Source: an uncultured Verrucomicrobia subdivision 3 bacterium (lineage in GTDB: Bacteria > Verrucomicrobiota > Verrucomicrobiia > Limisphaerales > UBA11358). Taken from it: a DNA stretch of 64,000 nucleotides. Shown here in pieces: positions 1 through 9,106 of this stretch (its first letter is position 1; the number at the start of each line of letters is the position of its first letter). Position numbers and translations under genes: made by a program. The stretch is from the NCBI GenBank assembly GCA_903858275.1, contig CAIOIC010000065.1:44825-108824 (forward strand), in the 5' to 3' direction. The notes below the pieces were generated by a model. It ran no database searches. It was not told the DNA's origin and saw only the letters and a program-made list of their open reading frames with translations.

Positions 1-1
1 G

Positions 2-196
2 GCGGCAAACCGGACCGCCGGCGGGAACCTGCTTTTTAACAATGTCGGCCTGGGCAACCGCGATTTCGGATTAGCCACGGGAAACTCCCACGCCAACGGA
101 AATTACTTTTCGCAATCTGTCCTCCGCGGCAATGGACAAGAAATTGGCGCCTATAAAAACACGCCTTTTATCTTTTCCACACCAGCCAAACAATGA
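2..196 (+). CDS. 3' end of a secreted beta-helix-like protein (partial)
   Basis: The window opens inside a reading frame that runs without a stop from base 2 to a TGA at 194-196 (64 residues visible). The peptide is rich in Asn and Gly with short alternating hydrophobics (LLFNNVGLGNRDFG, then NGNYF and GAYKNTPFIF). That texture is typical of the last coils of right-handed parallel beta-helix proteins, including polysaccharide lyases. Two heparinase-like lyases lie downstream, so a polysaccharide-active role fits, but no catalytic part is visible. The stop overlaps a possible upstream start (193) of the next gene, which suggests one transcript. The family is a guess from composition; the reading frame itself is well supported. 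Confidence 0.55.
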   Translation, partial: AANRTAGGNLLFNNVGLGNRDFGLATGNSHANGNYFSQSVLRGNGQEIGAYKNTPFIFSTPAKQ

Positions 197-234
197 AGAT
201 TGCCTGCCCGAGTCGGTTAATTTTTATAAACGCT

Positions 235-1110
235 ATGAACATCCGCAGCCGATTGATATTAACAACCGCGGCCTCCCTTCTGCTTTCAATTGCACCGGCC
301 AGGCCGGAAGAATTGCCACGGCCGGAGATATGGGGAATCGCGAAGGCGACTTTTTTGGTGAGCGATTTCAACATGGCCCGCGACTATTACGGACGATTCC
401 TGGGATTTACCGAGGCATTCTCCTATGACAGCGAGCGGGGCAAAATTCTCTCCTTCAAGATCAATGACCGGCAATTCATGGAATTCATCGAGGATCCGCA
501 GGCCAAGGCAAAAGAGCGGCTCGTCTCCTTTTCGTTCGAGACGGAAAGCGTGGAGCAGATGCGGCAGTATCTGAAACAGCACGGCCAGAAAGTTCCGGAC
601 CAGACCGCCATTGATGGCGCCGGCAACGAGGTGTTTCGGATTGATGACCCGGCCGGAAATCCGATCGAGTTCATTCACTTTGGCACCAACGGGCTGCATA
701 ATAAGTCACAAGGAAAGTTTCTGTCGGAGCAACGGATTTCAAAGCGCATCCATCATGTCGGTTTGTATTCAGACAAAATCGTCGATGACGACCCTTTTTA
801 TGCCGGCATCTTGAAGTTCGTCGAGCTCGTGCGCTTTCCCGATGACCGAAAAGCTCCGCCCACGCTCCTTTATTTGGGCATGGGGACTTGTGTCGAGAAC
901 ATAGAATTCTCGTCGCCGGGAACCAAAAATTTTGCCCATGCCTGCTTTCTCGCCGAGGACATGCAGCAGACGGTTTATACCCTGAAGGAACGGAAGGTGA
1001 ACGAGACGTTCGCCAAGCCCATGATCGGCCGGGGCAAGCGGTGGCTGCTGAACATCAAGAATCCAGATAACACCCGAATTGAATTTACGGAAGCCCACAC
1101 CGTGCGTTAA
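235..1110 (+). CDS. Exported VOC-fold (glyoxalase/dioxygenase-like) protein
   Basis: A protein of about 291 residues with a hydrophobic leader (LILTTAASLLLSIAPARPEE), then two tandem vicinal-oxygen-chelate half-domains. The first starts near KATFLVSDFNMARDYYGRFL and closes with DPAGNPIEFIHF; the second starts at HHVGLYSDK and closes with NPDNTRIEFTE. Those beta-alpha-beta-beta-beta ends usually carry the metal-binding His and Glu. The ATG at 235 is preferred over the in-frame ATG at 193 because it puts the leader at the N-terminus. The 193 start would overlap the previous stop. The VOC family covers glyoxalases, extradiol dioxygenases and binding proteins, so the substrate is unknown. It lies 29 bp before the aldo/keto reductase and is probably co-transcribed with it. 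Confidence 0.75.
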   Translation: MNIRSRLILTTAASLLLSIAPARPEELPRPEIWGIAKATFLVSDFNMARDYYGRFLGFTEAFSYDSERGKILSFKINDRQFMEFIEDPQAKAKERLVSFSFETESVEQMRQYLKQHGQKVPDQTAIDGAGNEVFRIDDPAGNPIEFIHFGTNGLHNKSQGKFLSEQRISKRIHHVGLYSDKIVDDDPFYAGILKFVELVRFPDDRKAPPTLLYLGMGTCVENIEFSSPGTKNFAHACFLAEDMQQTVYTLKERKVNETFAKPMIGRGKRWLLNIKNPDNTRIEFTEAHTVR

Positions 1111-1139
1111 TACTCAAACCCACAACCCTGACAACCATC

Positions 1140-2156
1140 ATGCAAAACAAAAAAATCACGCGCCGGGACCTGATCAAGGGAACCATTGGAGCCGGCATGC
1201 TTCTGGCCGGGAGTCAGATGGCACAGGCCATTGCATTGATTGAAAAATCCACCGGCAAAACCAGCTACAACGCCAAGGGATTGCCCACAACGATTTTGGG
1301 CAAGACGGGCGTCCGGATTCCCCGGATTGCCGTCGGGCTGGGCAGCCGCTTCTGCAACCTGGAAAAAGACGAGGACGCTTTCAAAGTATTGAATCATGCC
1401 CTGGACAACGGTTTGTATTATTGGGATACGGCCTGCGACTATGAGAACAAGAAACTGGGCTTCACCAGCGAGGGCCGGATTGGCGAGGTGCTCAAAACGC
1501 GCCGGAAAGAAGTGTTCATTTGCACCAAAGTGGACAGCCGCGACCCCGACGAAGCCAAACGCCAGATTGAAAGAAGCCTGAAACGACTGCAAACCGACCA
1601 CCTCGATATCCTGAAAATCCACGATGTAAAGTCAGTCGAGGATGTGGCGAAGGTAAGTGAAAAAGGCAACTTAATAGACATCGTGCACCAGATGAAGGAG
1701 CAAGGAGTGGCGCGCTTTATTGGTTTCAGCGGTCATGCCAACGCGGAAGCTTTGAAATCCATGGCCGACCGGGGCGACTTTGACACGATGCTCATGGCCT
1801 TGAACCACTATAACCAGTCCAAGAATCCGCAACCACGGCAGGCACTGGTTCTGCCGGCGGCAAAGGCCAAAGGCTTGGGCGTGATGGTGATGAAAACGGT
1901 GCGACCGCGTGAGAACATTAAAAATCTCGATCCGAATGAACTGGTCCGATACGCGCTGTCTTTAAGCGGTCCCGACGGGATTCTCTTGGGCATGGAAAGC
2001 GTGGCCGTGATCGATTCCAACTTGAAGACTTTAAGAACCTTTAAGCCGCTAGAAGAACAACGCATGAAGGAGCTGGCACTGGATCTATCCCCGTTTTACC
2101 GGCACGAAAATCTTCCGTGGATGAAATTCGGCTATCGTGACGGGAAGTGGTCTTAA
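1140..2156 (+). CDS. Tat-exported aldo/keto reductase
   Basis: A 338-residue protein with a twin-arginine leader (TRRDLIKGTIGAG, then a hydrophobic stretch ending in AQA), so it is probably exported folded. The aldo/keto reductase catalytic tetrad can be read as Asp96 and Tyr101 (YYWDTACDYENK), Lys130 (VFICTK) and His161 (LKIHD). The family reduces carbonyls with NAD(P)H on a TIM barrel. Many Tat-linked members in environmental bacteria are annotated only as predicted oxidoreductases. No C-terminal 4Fe-4S cysteine cluster is present. It follows the VOC protein on the same strand and converges with the lyase gene at 2190. Sugar or aromatic-carbonyl reduction is possible; the substrate is not known. 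Confidence 0.85.
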   Translation: MQNKKITRRDLIKGTIGAGMLLAGSQMAQAIALIEKSTGKTSYNAKGLPTTILGKTGVRIPRIAVGLGSRFCNLEKDEDAFKVLNHALDNGLYYWDTACDYENKKLGFTSEGRIGEVLKTRRKEVFICTKVDSRDPDEAKRQIERSLKRLQTDHLDILKIHDVKSVEDVAKVSEKGNLIDIVHQMKEQGVARFIGFSGHANAEALKSMADRGDFDTMLMALNHYNQSKNPQPRQALVLPAAKAKGLGVMVMKTVRPRENIKNLDPNELVRYALSLSGPDGILLGMESVAVIDSNLKTLRTFKPLEEQRMKELALDLSPFYRHENLPWMKFGYRDGKWS

Positions 2157-2189
2157 ATCCACGCGACCCGTTCTGTCATCAGCAAAGGC

Positions 2190-4544
2190 TCAAGGGCTGA
2201 CCCGGGTATTGCCGGGGCTCAAGCGATAGGAGCCGGCTTCACCTTGGAAATAAGCCACCCCCTCTTCGGAGGAAACCGTGACAGTGCCACTGGGCTTGCC
2301 ATTGCGCTCGATGCTCCAACTGCCGGCTTTGAGGTCGGCAACCAAAATACCGGGCTTGCCGCCACCGGCAAAGCTGAAGGAGATCGGCGACGACGAGCGG
2401 TCGCGCGCCTTGGCAAACAACACCACCCGATCCGCCAGACGCAGTCCCGCATGCGTGCCGGATTCGATCCGTTCAACCGCCAGGGCGGGCACATCCGGGG
2501 TGTGGTCGCCCACTTGCAGCACGTTTAGAAAGCAATCCGTTTCCCGCGCGGTTTTCGGGGACACCTCAATCCGCCAGCCGCCGCCCTCATTGTTGCCTTC
2601 GGGCCGGAGGAGAGCCAAATAGTTTGTTCCATCAACCCATCCCTCTTTTCCGGGGCCGCCAATACTCGTGATTGTGGTATCGGAGGCTTCCGGCAGAAGG
2701 GTGTCAACCGTGAGTTTGCCGGTGTAGCCGGGGCGGGTGTCCTTAAAGACGGCATGATTGCCTTTGATTTCCGGCGGTTCAAGTCCATGCAACAGCCACG
2801 TCTTGCGGAAGCCCGGGTTGGAGGAAACCACGCGGTCAAAAACAATCAGTGCGGCCGGATGATCGGCCTGCTTCAGATTCAGAAAGACAAAGCTGCGTTC
2901 GTAGGCCTTGATTTTTTCCGAATAAGCCTTGGTCAGGTCACCTTTGAGATAGGTATAGTCCGGCTGGTTCGCATCAGGGCCAAAACCATGTCCCAGCACC
3001 CGGCTGATGCGATGCCCGTTGGCCGGGTTCATGAGGTCGGAGTGTTCTTTAGGCTCGAGCCGGAATTGCTGCCCCCCATCATTGGCCCGGCTGCCAAATT
3101 TTTCGGCCGGGTCAAAAATCGTCACCACATTGTGGGCAATGGAACGTTTGTTGTAATTGAAGTCGTAATCACTCCCGTAACCGGTGCCACCATCGTTCCC
3201 CTGCGTTTTCGCCGTGATGATTTTCGCCTGGTAATATCCCGAGTCGTTGGCCAGCGTGCCCCGATAATATATCTGGAAGGCTCCGGCATCGAGGTGCTGA
3301 TGGTTGCCAAAATTCCATTCGTTGATCTTCATTTCCGCAACCACGGCGGGGGATTTGAGCCCCAGCTCCCAATCGGTCCGGGCAATCATCCGGCCCATGG
3401 GAGGCGGAAAATAATGGGACAGCGGCAGTTCATCAAATGGACGCGGAGCCAGTTCTGGATGGTTGAAGACCAGAATCTCGACCGGATTCAACGCCTGATT
3501 TTTTGATGAATGCGTGGGGGCCAGTCCGGACAATTCGCGCATCGCCTCGTTCTTGTAATAGGGATCATTGAAATAATTGGCGGCCAGGAAAAACGTCCGG
3601 GCTGGCTCCACATAATAAGTCCCCAGCCGGTTATTGTTGATGTGGGTGTCGCCATCGCGCAGCACCTGTCCGTCCGCGCGGCGGGCATACAAGGTCCAAT
3701 ACATGAAATAATGCTGGTCGGGACCAAAGACTTGAGGGAGGCCCATGCGGTCGAATATCCAGGTCGCCAGCATTTCCCACTGGCCACGATAGTTGACGTA
3801 GTGGCTCCCCTGCGAATGCATGTGGGCGAGATAAAGAAATTTTTTGGTTTCCACCATCCGCGAGAAGAAGCGTCCGGCCACCATCTTATAAATCTCCGGA
3901 TGCTCATCAAACATGGCGATTCCGGCTGACATCAGATCCCGCAGAATCTGCCCTTCCGGCCCGTGGCCGACGACGTTGCCCTGCTTGACCGGCGGCCAGC
4001 CGACTTCCATCAGACCGGCAAAGTGGATGACGGCCTGATAAAAGATTTCCCGATCTTCGGCCGTCAGCAACGGATAACACCAATCATAAACCGCCCCAAT
4101 CGTGAAAACGGTTTGTCCGGCATTATCGTAGTCGGTGGTGGGGAAGACGGCGGTTTTGATGTAGTTGCGCATCGCGGCAATGGACTTGCGCCCATTGACC
4201 CGGTTTCCGCGCAAGGCAAAATCAAAAGCATGGCTCTCGATGATGGCGAGAACAGAGGAATCGGCATTGATTCCCTTCCCGTCCGCCGGCTTGGGCAGCA
4301 GACCGTCGGTTCCCTTGCTCAGATTTTGAAGCTGGGCCTGCCACGCCTGGGAATTCTGTTCCTTCGCAGTGTTCGCAAGCAGGCGCGGCAATTCCTTGGT
4401 CGTAAAGTAAACGCGCGGATGTCCGGCGGGCAGATAAAATGGCGGAGCGGGATAATCTGAAACTTTTGGTTCGGCAGCCAATCCAGTTGAGCAGATATCG
4501 GCAACCAACCACAAAACGCAAACGAGCAAAAACGTTGTTTTCAT
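2190..4544 (-). CDS. Heparinase II/III-like polysaccharide lyase
   Basis: A 784-residue secreted protein. The ATG at 4544 is chosen because it begins a clean signal peptide (MKTTFLLVCVLWLVADI, cleavage near GLAAEP); longer versions only add a non-signal leader. After the leader, GHPRVYFTTKELPRL begins the alpha/alpha-toroid part common to heparinase/alginate-lyase folds. Near residue 400 the motif GNHQHLDAGAFQIYYRG matches the heparinase II/III C-terminal beta-sandwich signature. Length and this motif resemble Pedobacter heparinase II (family PL21, 772 residues), but sub-family needs alignment. Expected action is beta-elimination of uronic-acid-containing polysaccharides outside the cytoplasm or in the periplasm. 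It is followed upstream by a second lyase-like gene on the same strand, 135 bp away. Confidence 0.85.
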   Translation of the reverse strand: MKTTFLLVCVLWLVADICSTGLAAEPKVSDYPAPPFYLPAGHPRVYFTTKELPRLLANTAKEQNSQAWQAQLQNLSKGTDGLLPKPADGKGINADSSVLAIIESHAFDFALRGNRVNGRKSIAAMRNYIKTAVFPTTDYDNAGQTVFTIGAVYDWCYPLLTAEDREIFYQAVIHFAGLMEVGWPPVKQGNVVGHGPEGQILRDLMSAGIAMFDEHPEIYKMVAGRFFSRMVETKKFLYLAHMHSQGSHYVNYRGQWEMLATWIFDRMGLPQVFGPDQHYFMYWTLYARRADGQVLRDGDTHINNNRLGTYYVEPARTFFLAANYFNDPYYKNEAMRELSGLAPTHSSKNQALNPVEILVFNHPELAPRPFDELPLSHYFPPPMGRMIARTDWELGLKSPAVVAEMKINEWNFGNHQHLDAGAFQIYYRGTLANDSGYYQAKIITAKTQGNDGGTGYGSDYDFNYNKRSIAHNVVTIFDPAEKFGSRANDGGQQFRLEPKEHSDLMNPANGHRISRVLGHGFGPDANQPDYTYLKGDLTKAYSEKIKAYERSFVFLNLKQADHPAALIVFDRVVSSNPGFRKTWLLHGLEPPEIKGNHAVFKDTRPGYTGKLTVDTLLPEASDTTITSIGGPGKEGWVDGTNYLALLRPEGNNEGGGWRIEVSPKTARETDCFLNVLQVGDHTPDVPALAVERIESGTHAGLRLADRVVLFAKARDRSSSPISFSFAGGGKPGILVADLKAGSWSIERNGKPSGTVTVSSEEGVAYFQGEAGSYRLSPGNTRVSP

Positions 4545-4679
4545 TGCGAGCGATAAAATAACTATGCGATCAACATAAATGAATAAACCGCAGTTGAGAA
4601 GAAGAGTTGGAAATTCGCTGCCGGCACAGGGTGAAGCGGCTGGAATCACCCCACGTTCCACGACTCCCGACAGCCTTTC

Positions 4680-6638
4680 TCACCGGACTGATTCGTCTTG
4701 CCAGTCAAACGTCACCGTTCGCGATCCCACGCTGAAGACCCAACGGGTGCCAGATTGTTTGAGGCGCACTGCGACCGGCTTTTTCAAAGCCCCACACCAG
4801 GAAAAGGCCACGGCATTTTTCCATGCGGCCGAATCGCACTGCAAGCGGATCGTTTCCATAACAAAGGGTTTTGTGTCGATGCTGCGATTTTGGCCGGCGA
4901 TAACTTCAGATGAGAGCGTTACCCCTTCGGGCGTGAGCGGATCCACTCGCAACACCGCAGCAGGACCGCGGGACAAAAACGCGGAGCCATCCCGCTCCCG
5001 GGCAGCCTGCTCAGGGTGGAAGCGAAGTTCAAGCTGCGCCTTCTTTTCGAGCGCGATATCGTCGATAACAATCAGAACGTCCGGCTTTATAAAAAGCATA
5101 TGCCGGCGATAACGCGTAAGGCCCAACCCGGCGGGATAAGCCTTTTCGGCTTCGCCGGTCATCACATCCAGCGTCGGATTAGAAGTCGCCCTGGTAATGT
5201 GCGCTTCCGCGCGGGCCTGGAGACAGGCATTCCCATCAAACCACATCTTTCCTTCTCCCACCTGGCCAGCGCCATTGACGAGCAGAGTGTTTTGCTGCGC
5301 GGTCCATTTCCAACGATAGCCGTCATTGCGAATAAGCCAATCACCGGCGCCAAAGAGGCTGAAATGGTTCGCGTCTGGATGAACATGCCCGCCGCCGGGA
5401 TCCTTTGCGAAATCCCGAAACGCCTTGTGACCGATAAACGGACCGCTCTTAAACACCACCAAGGACTCGTCGCCGGACCAGTCGCTGCGCGCAGAAACGA
5501 TTTCCATGTCGCTAAAGTGCCGCAAGGTAGGAAGCTCATTGGGCGAAAGCGGCACAATGGCAGGATCAAAGAAAATCAGGTTCAGCCACGGCGCAGCATT
5601 ATTGTCAGCTTTAATAGCATTCAATTCAGCGGCGAGCCACTGTGCATGACCGTCGCGATACTCGTGAGCCAGCGCGCGCAGCAAATAATCCGGGCCATAG
5701 GCATAACCAGCGCGCGGGCCATCGGCAAAATCCACGACGCAGTTGGTCCGTGTCATCGAATGACGCGGCAAACTGAGGTAAAGGCGATAATCCGCCGTGT
5801 TGCGCCACCATGGATGGTCATAGAAATTCACGCCCAGTTGCTCTCGGGCAAGCCACATGAACTTGAGCAGGTATTCCACGCCATAGCTCCAATACCCCAC
5901 CCCCTCGTGGCTGGCACCATCGGGACCAAGCGCCTCGTGCGTGCGCCGCCACTTATCAAGCGTGATGGCAACCCATCCGCGCGCGGCAGGAACTTCGTCC
6001 TGAATGGCCAAGCCCGCCGCTGCCAGACCGCAGGCATCCACCCACAGATGATTTTGCAGAAAGTTGCGACGCCCGGAAACCTCGGCTGCCATGGCCGCGC
6101 CCCGCCGTTCGAGCGTGGCGCGGATGGTGCGGACCGTCTCGTCATCAAGATCGGCATGGCACCAATCATAAATCATCGCCAGGCCAAAAAGCTGGTGACC
6201 CGCCGCGAGGTCGTGGCCGTCACGTTTGCCAAGGCCCCACGTCGGATAGCTGCAGGAAGCGAGCGCCCACGCGCGCGCCGCATCGAGATAAGACCGCTTG
6301 CCGGAAAGCTTCCACGCCATCGCCAGAGTCGGCATCGCGTTGCCCACCTCGCGCTGCCAGAGCTGCTCGTCGCCGCTGCCATCGTCCCCGGCACGGTATT
6401 TCGGCGTGCCATGCCGCACCGCGGCATCGGCCGTGGCAAGCAGGTTGGACCAAAGCATCGCGTGCGTGGTATTGATCGCCCCCCGCAGCACATCGAGCTT
6501 CTGAGCATTGATGAAAAGACGCGGACGCAGATTCTCCCCGGTGATGGAAACGGCTGAAGGCGCAATGACAGCGCACCTCGTTGCCACTGGGGCAAGCAAC
6601 ATGACTGCGAAACAGATGGTGAGTTTTTGGAATAACAT
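4680..6638 (-). CDS. Second heparinase II/III-like lyase
   Basis: A 652-residue secreted protein with a signal peptide (MLFQKLTICFAVMLLAPVATRCA). The N-terminal half is helical and toroid-like (for example WALASCSYPTWG, IYDWCHADL, RRNFLQNHLW). The C-terminal half carries the heparinase II/III-like motif GGGHVHPDANHFSLFGAGDW followed by IRNDGY. It is shorter than and clearly different from the neighbour at 2190-4544, so the pair probably act on different linkages or polymers rather than being recent duplicates. Same strand as the other lyase and transcribed before it, so an operon is likely. Family-level function (uronate-polysaccharide lyase) is well supported; substrate is not. Confidence 0.82.
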   Translation of the reverse strand: MLFQKLTICFAVMLLAPVATRCAVIAPSAVSITGENLRPRLFINAQKLDVLRGAINTTHAMLWSNLLATADAAVRHGTPKYRAGDDGSGDEQLWQREVGNAMPTLAMAWKLSGKRSYLDAARAWALASCSYPTWGLGKRDGHDLAAGHQLFGLAMIYDWCHADLDDETVRTIRATLERRGAAMAAEVSGRRNFLQNHLWVDACGLAAAGLAIQDEVPAARGWVAITLDKWRRTHEALGPDGASHEGVGYWSYGVEYLLKFMWLAREQLGVNFYDHPWWRNTADYRLYLSLPRHSMTRTNCVVDFADGPRAGYAYGPDYLLRALAHEYRDGHAQWLAAELNAIKADNNAAPWLNLIFFDPAIVPLSPNELPTLRHFSDMEIVSARSDWSGDESLVVFKSGPFIGHKAFRDFAKDPGGGHVHPDANHFSLFGAGDWLIRNDGYRWKWTAQQNTLLVNGAGQVGEGKMWFDGNACLQARAEAHITRATSNPTLDVMTGEAEKAYPAGLGLTRYRRHMLFIKPDVLIVIDDIALEKKAQLELRFHPEQAARERDGSAFLSRGPAAVLRVDPLTPEGVTLSSEVIAGQNRSIDTKPFVMETIRLQCDSAAWKNAVAFSWCGALKKPVAVRLKQSGTRWVFSVGSRTVTFDWQDESVR

Positions 6639-6851
6639 TTAAAACCTATAAATGACTTTGAGAATGACATTAAAAGTAAAAGTTATACAAGTGCATGTTC
6701 AAAGAATCAACCGTTCTGAATGCCGATCGGAATCGTTATCACGTAATCGGCACGTTTTCGTTTTTATAGAATGGGTTGGGGGAAAATTACATTTTTCCCT
6801 CAGGCGGTAAAGTTTTTGTATCCTTTTCCCGCCAATAGCATCTCATTAGGC

Positions 6852-8738
6852 ATGAGACCCATCATCTGGCTGGCGATTGCGGCCATTTCCTTGTCAGCAA
6901 TCACGACTTTTGCGCAGAAAAAACCGACGCAGGAGATTGATTACATCTATCCCGCTGGCGGGGTGCCCGGCACGACCTTCAGCGCAGTCATCGGCGGACA
7001 AAAACTCGCCGGCATCAATGACTTTGCCATTTATCTAGATGACCATTTCATCGGGGGAATGAACTCCAAGGATGAGAAATTGCTGGATGCGGAATTAAAC
7101 AAGATTCAGGAAAAAACCAAACGCGGCGAGAAGCTCACAGCCGCTGATCACGCCCGGATCGAAATCATCAAGCAAAAGCTAAAACAGTTCGACCGCAATA
7201 ACGCCAAAAAAAAGAATAACAACATAAACAATAAGTTTGTGTCGGTTCAACTGACACTCCCCGCCAACCTCACCCCCGGCGACCATGCGCTGCGCGTCAA
7301 GACGCCCAATGGTTTTTCCGCCCCGTTCAAGTTCTGTGTCGGGCTGATTCCGGAAACCACCAAAGGGTATTGGGTGACTCCGCCCAAAAAACCTAAAGAT
7401 GGCCAGGTCAAATTGCCGCCGCCCTATGAGGCCGCCGTCAAACTTCCCGCCACCATCAATGGGCAAAGTGCTCCGGCTGGACACGACCGCTATCGCTTTT
7501 GGGCCCAAAAGGGTAAACACCTCATCATTGCGGTGGCGGCGCGGGATTTGATTCCTTATCTGGCCGACGCAGTGCCGGGTTGGTTTGAAGCGATGCTGGT
7601 CATTTACGACGCCCAGGGCAAAGAGGTGGCTACCGCTGAACGCTACCGGTTTCGTCCCGATCCAGTCCTCCATTTTGAAGTGCCGGCGGATGGCAACTAC
7701 ACGGTGGAGATTCATGATTCGCTCTATCGTGGCCGTGAAGATTTCATTTATCGCCTCACCATCGCTGAATTGCCCTTTGTCACCAGTGTCTTCCCTTTAG
7801 GTGGCAAGAAGGGTGAGAAGACACCAATCACACTAACCGGCTGGAATCTGGCCGTGAAACAATTGACGCTGGATAATTCTGCCGCTGACACTGGTATCTC
7901 GGTGGTGCCGGGGAGCTTTTATAATGCCGTTCCGTTCGCGGTGGATGATTTGCCGGAAAGTTTTGAGCGCGAACCCAATGATTCACGAGACACTGCTCAA
8001 GCCGTTACCCTACCGATTTTAATCAACGGGCATATTGGCAAGCCGGAAGAACAGGATGTTTACCAGTTCGAAGGCCGGGCGGGACAGCTGGTGGTCGCAG
8101 AGGTATTCGCCCGCAGATTGGATTCACCATTGGATTCGCTGGTTCGACTGACGGACATAGACGGGAAGCAACTGGCCTTAAATGATGACTTTGATGACAA
8201 AGGGGCCGGCCTAGAAACCCACCATGCTGATTCCTATCTCACCGCCACATTACCGGCAGCAGGCAAGTATTTTATCCACATCACTGACACCCAAAGCAAG
8301 GGTGGGCCGGACTATGCCTACCGGCTGCGAATCAGCGATCCGAGACCAGACTTTGCTTTGCGGGTGGTGCCTTCGAGCATTGACATGCGCGCTGGAAAGA
8401 GTGCACCACTGGAGGTTTATGCGCTCAGGCGGGATGGTTTTACCAACGCCATTGACCTGACTTTGAAGGATGCGCCGAAGGGCTTTTCTTTGAGCAGTGG
8501 GCGAATTGGAGAAAATCAGGACAAGGCCAAAGTGACCTTGAATGCCCCATCAGAACCGAGCAGCAAGCCGATTAATCTCGTGCTGACAGGTCAGGCAACG
8601 GTTGCCGGACATTCCTTGGAGCACAAAGCGATACCGGCGCAAGACATGATGCAGGCATTCTTTTACCGGCATCTGGCACCGGCGAAAGAATTGTCGGTGA
8701 TGGTCTCGGGGAACGCGCGTCCAGGCAGGAAGAAGTGA
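6852..8738 (+). CDS. Secreted protein with pre-peptidase C-terminal (PPC) domains
   Basis: A 628-residue exported protein starting at the ATG at 6852, which opens a signal peptide (MRPIIWLAIAAISLSAITTFAQ); a start at 6771 would only prepend a non-signal stretch. An IPT/TIG-like beta-sandwich follows (IYPAGGVPGTTFSAVIGG), then a Lys/Asn-rich linker. A PPC-like beta-sandwich is recognisable from EREPNDSRDTAQAV through EEQDVYQFEGRAGQ and AGKYFIHITDTQ. Proteins of this architecture are common in Planctomycetes and Verrucomicrobia and often sit beside cytochrome-domain proteins, which are absent here. No catalytic residues are apparent, so a binding or structural surface role is the best inference. 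Confidence 0.78.
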   Translation: MRPIIWLAIAAISLSAITTFAQKKPTQEIDYIYPAGGVPGTTFSAVIGGQKLAGINDFAIYLDDHFIGGMNSKDEKLLDAELNKIQEKTKRGEKLTAADHARIEIIKQKLKQFDRNNAKKKNNNINNKFVSVQLTLPANLTPGDHALRVKTPNGFSAPFKFCVGLIPETTKGYWVTPPKKPKDGQVKLPPPYEAAVKLPATINGQSAPAGHDRYRFWAQKGKHLIIAVAARDLIPYLADAVPGWFEAMLVIYDAQGKEVATAERYRFRPDPVLHFEVPADGNYTVEIHDSLYRGREDFIYRLTIAELPFVTSVFPLGGKKGEKTPITLTGWNLAVKQLTLDNSAADTGISVVPGSFYNAVPFAVDDLPESFEREPNDSRDTAQAVTLPILINGHIGKPEEQDVYQFEGRAGQLVVAEVFARRLDSPLDSLVRLTDIDGKQLALNDDFDDKGAGLETHHADSYLTATLPAAGKYFIHITDTQSKGGPDYAYRLRISDPRPDFALRVVPSSIDMRAGKSAPLEVYALRRDGFTNAIDLTLKDAPKGFSLSSGRIGENQDKAKVTLNAPSEPSSKPINLVLTGQATVAGHSLEHKAIPAQDMMQAFFYRHLAPAKELSVMVSGNARPGRKK

Positions 8739-9106
8739 GCACGGCGAACAATGGGACGAAAACAGATAATTACGGTCAGGGCGCGGAGCGTGAGTAATTT
8801 GTGTGAGAGGATGTGTGGGTATGAGTGATTGGCCCCCACAAGTTATTCCATATTTGATGAGACATTTTCCGGTGGTTTCGGCTTGTCTGTTTCGTCAAGG
8901 TTCCGGTGGAAGGATGACGTAGCCGGACCGGAACCGGAACCTTGCTTGCACTGATTTTTGGCAAACGCGCCGGAAGCCGCAACGCACGGAAACCGTAAAT
9001 TTCTTTTGGGGATGCTTTCACTTGGTTAAAGTCCTTTCGCAAACACGAAAACGATAATTACAAACTAAATTTGTCTCCTTATCGCCAGCGAAATCAAAAA
9101 CAAAAA
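8739..9106. other. Intergenic stretch without a supported gene
   Basis: This 368-bp gap separates two plus-strand genes. The only notable structure is the inverted repeat at 8896-8944, listed separately. An 88-codon minus-strand frame is present but has no recognisable domain, signal or ribosome site, so I do not call it. Confidence 0.5.
8896..8944. repeat. Inverted repeat (12-bp perfect arms)
   Basis: CAAGGTTCCGGT at 8896-8907 is perfectly complementary to 8933-8944, with a 25-base loop that itself contains a repeated GGACCGGAACC-type unit. There is no T-run after it, so it is not a canonical terminator. It could be a REP-like palindrome or a processing hairpin at the end of the PPC gene transcript. 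Confidence 0.6.

Noticed and set aside
5016..6557. 513-codon plus-strand frame
   Set aside because: Antisense of the second heparinase-like gene, which has a clear signal peptide and catalytic motif; the plus-strand frame has neither.
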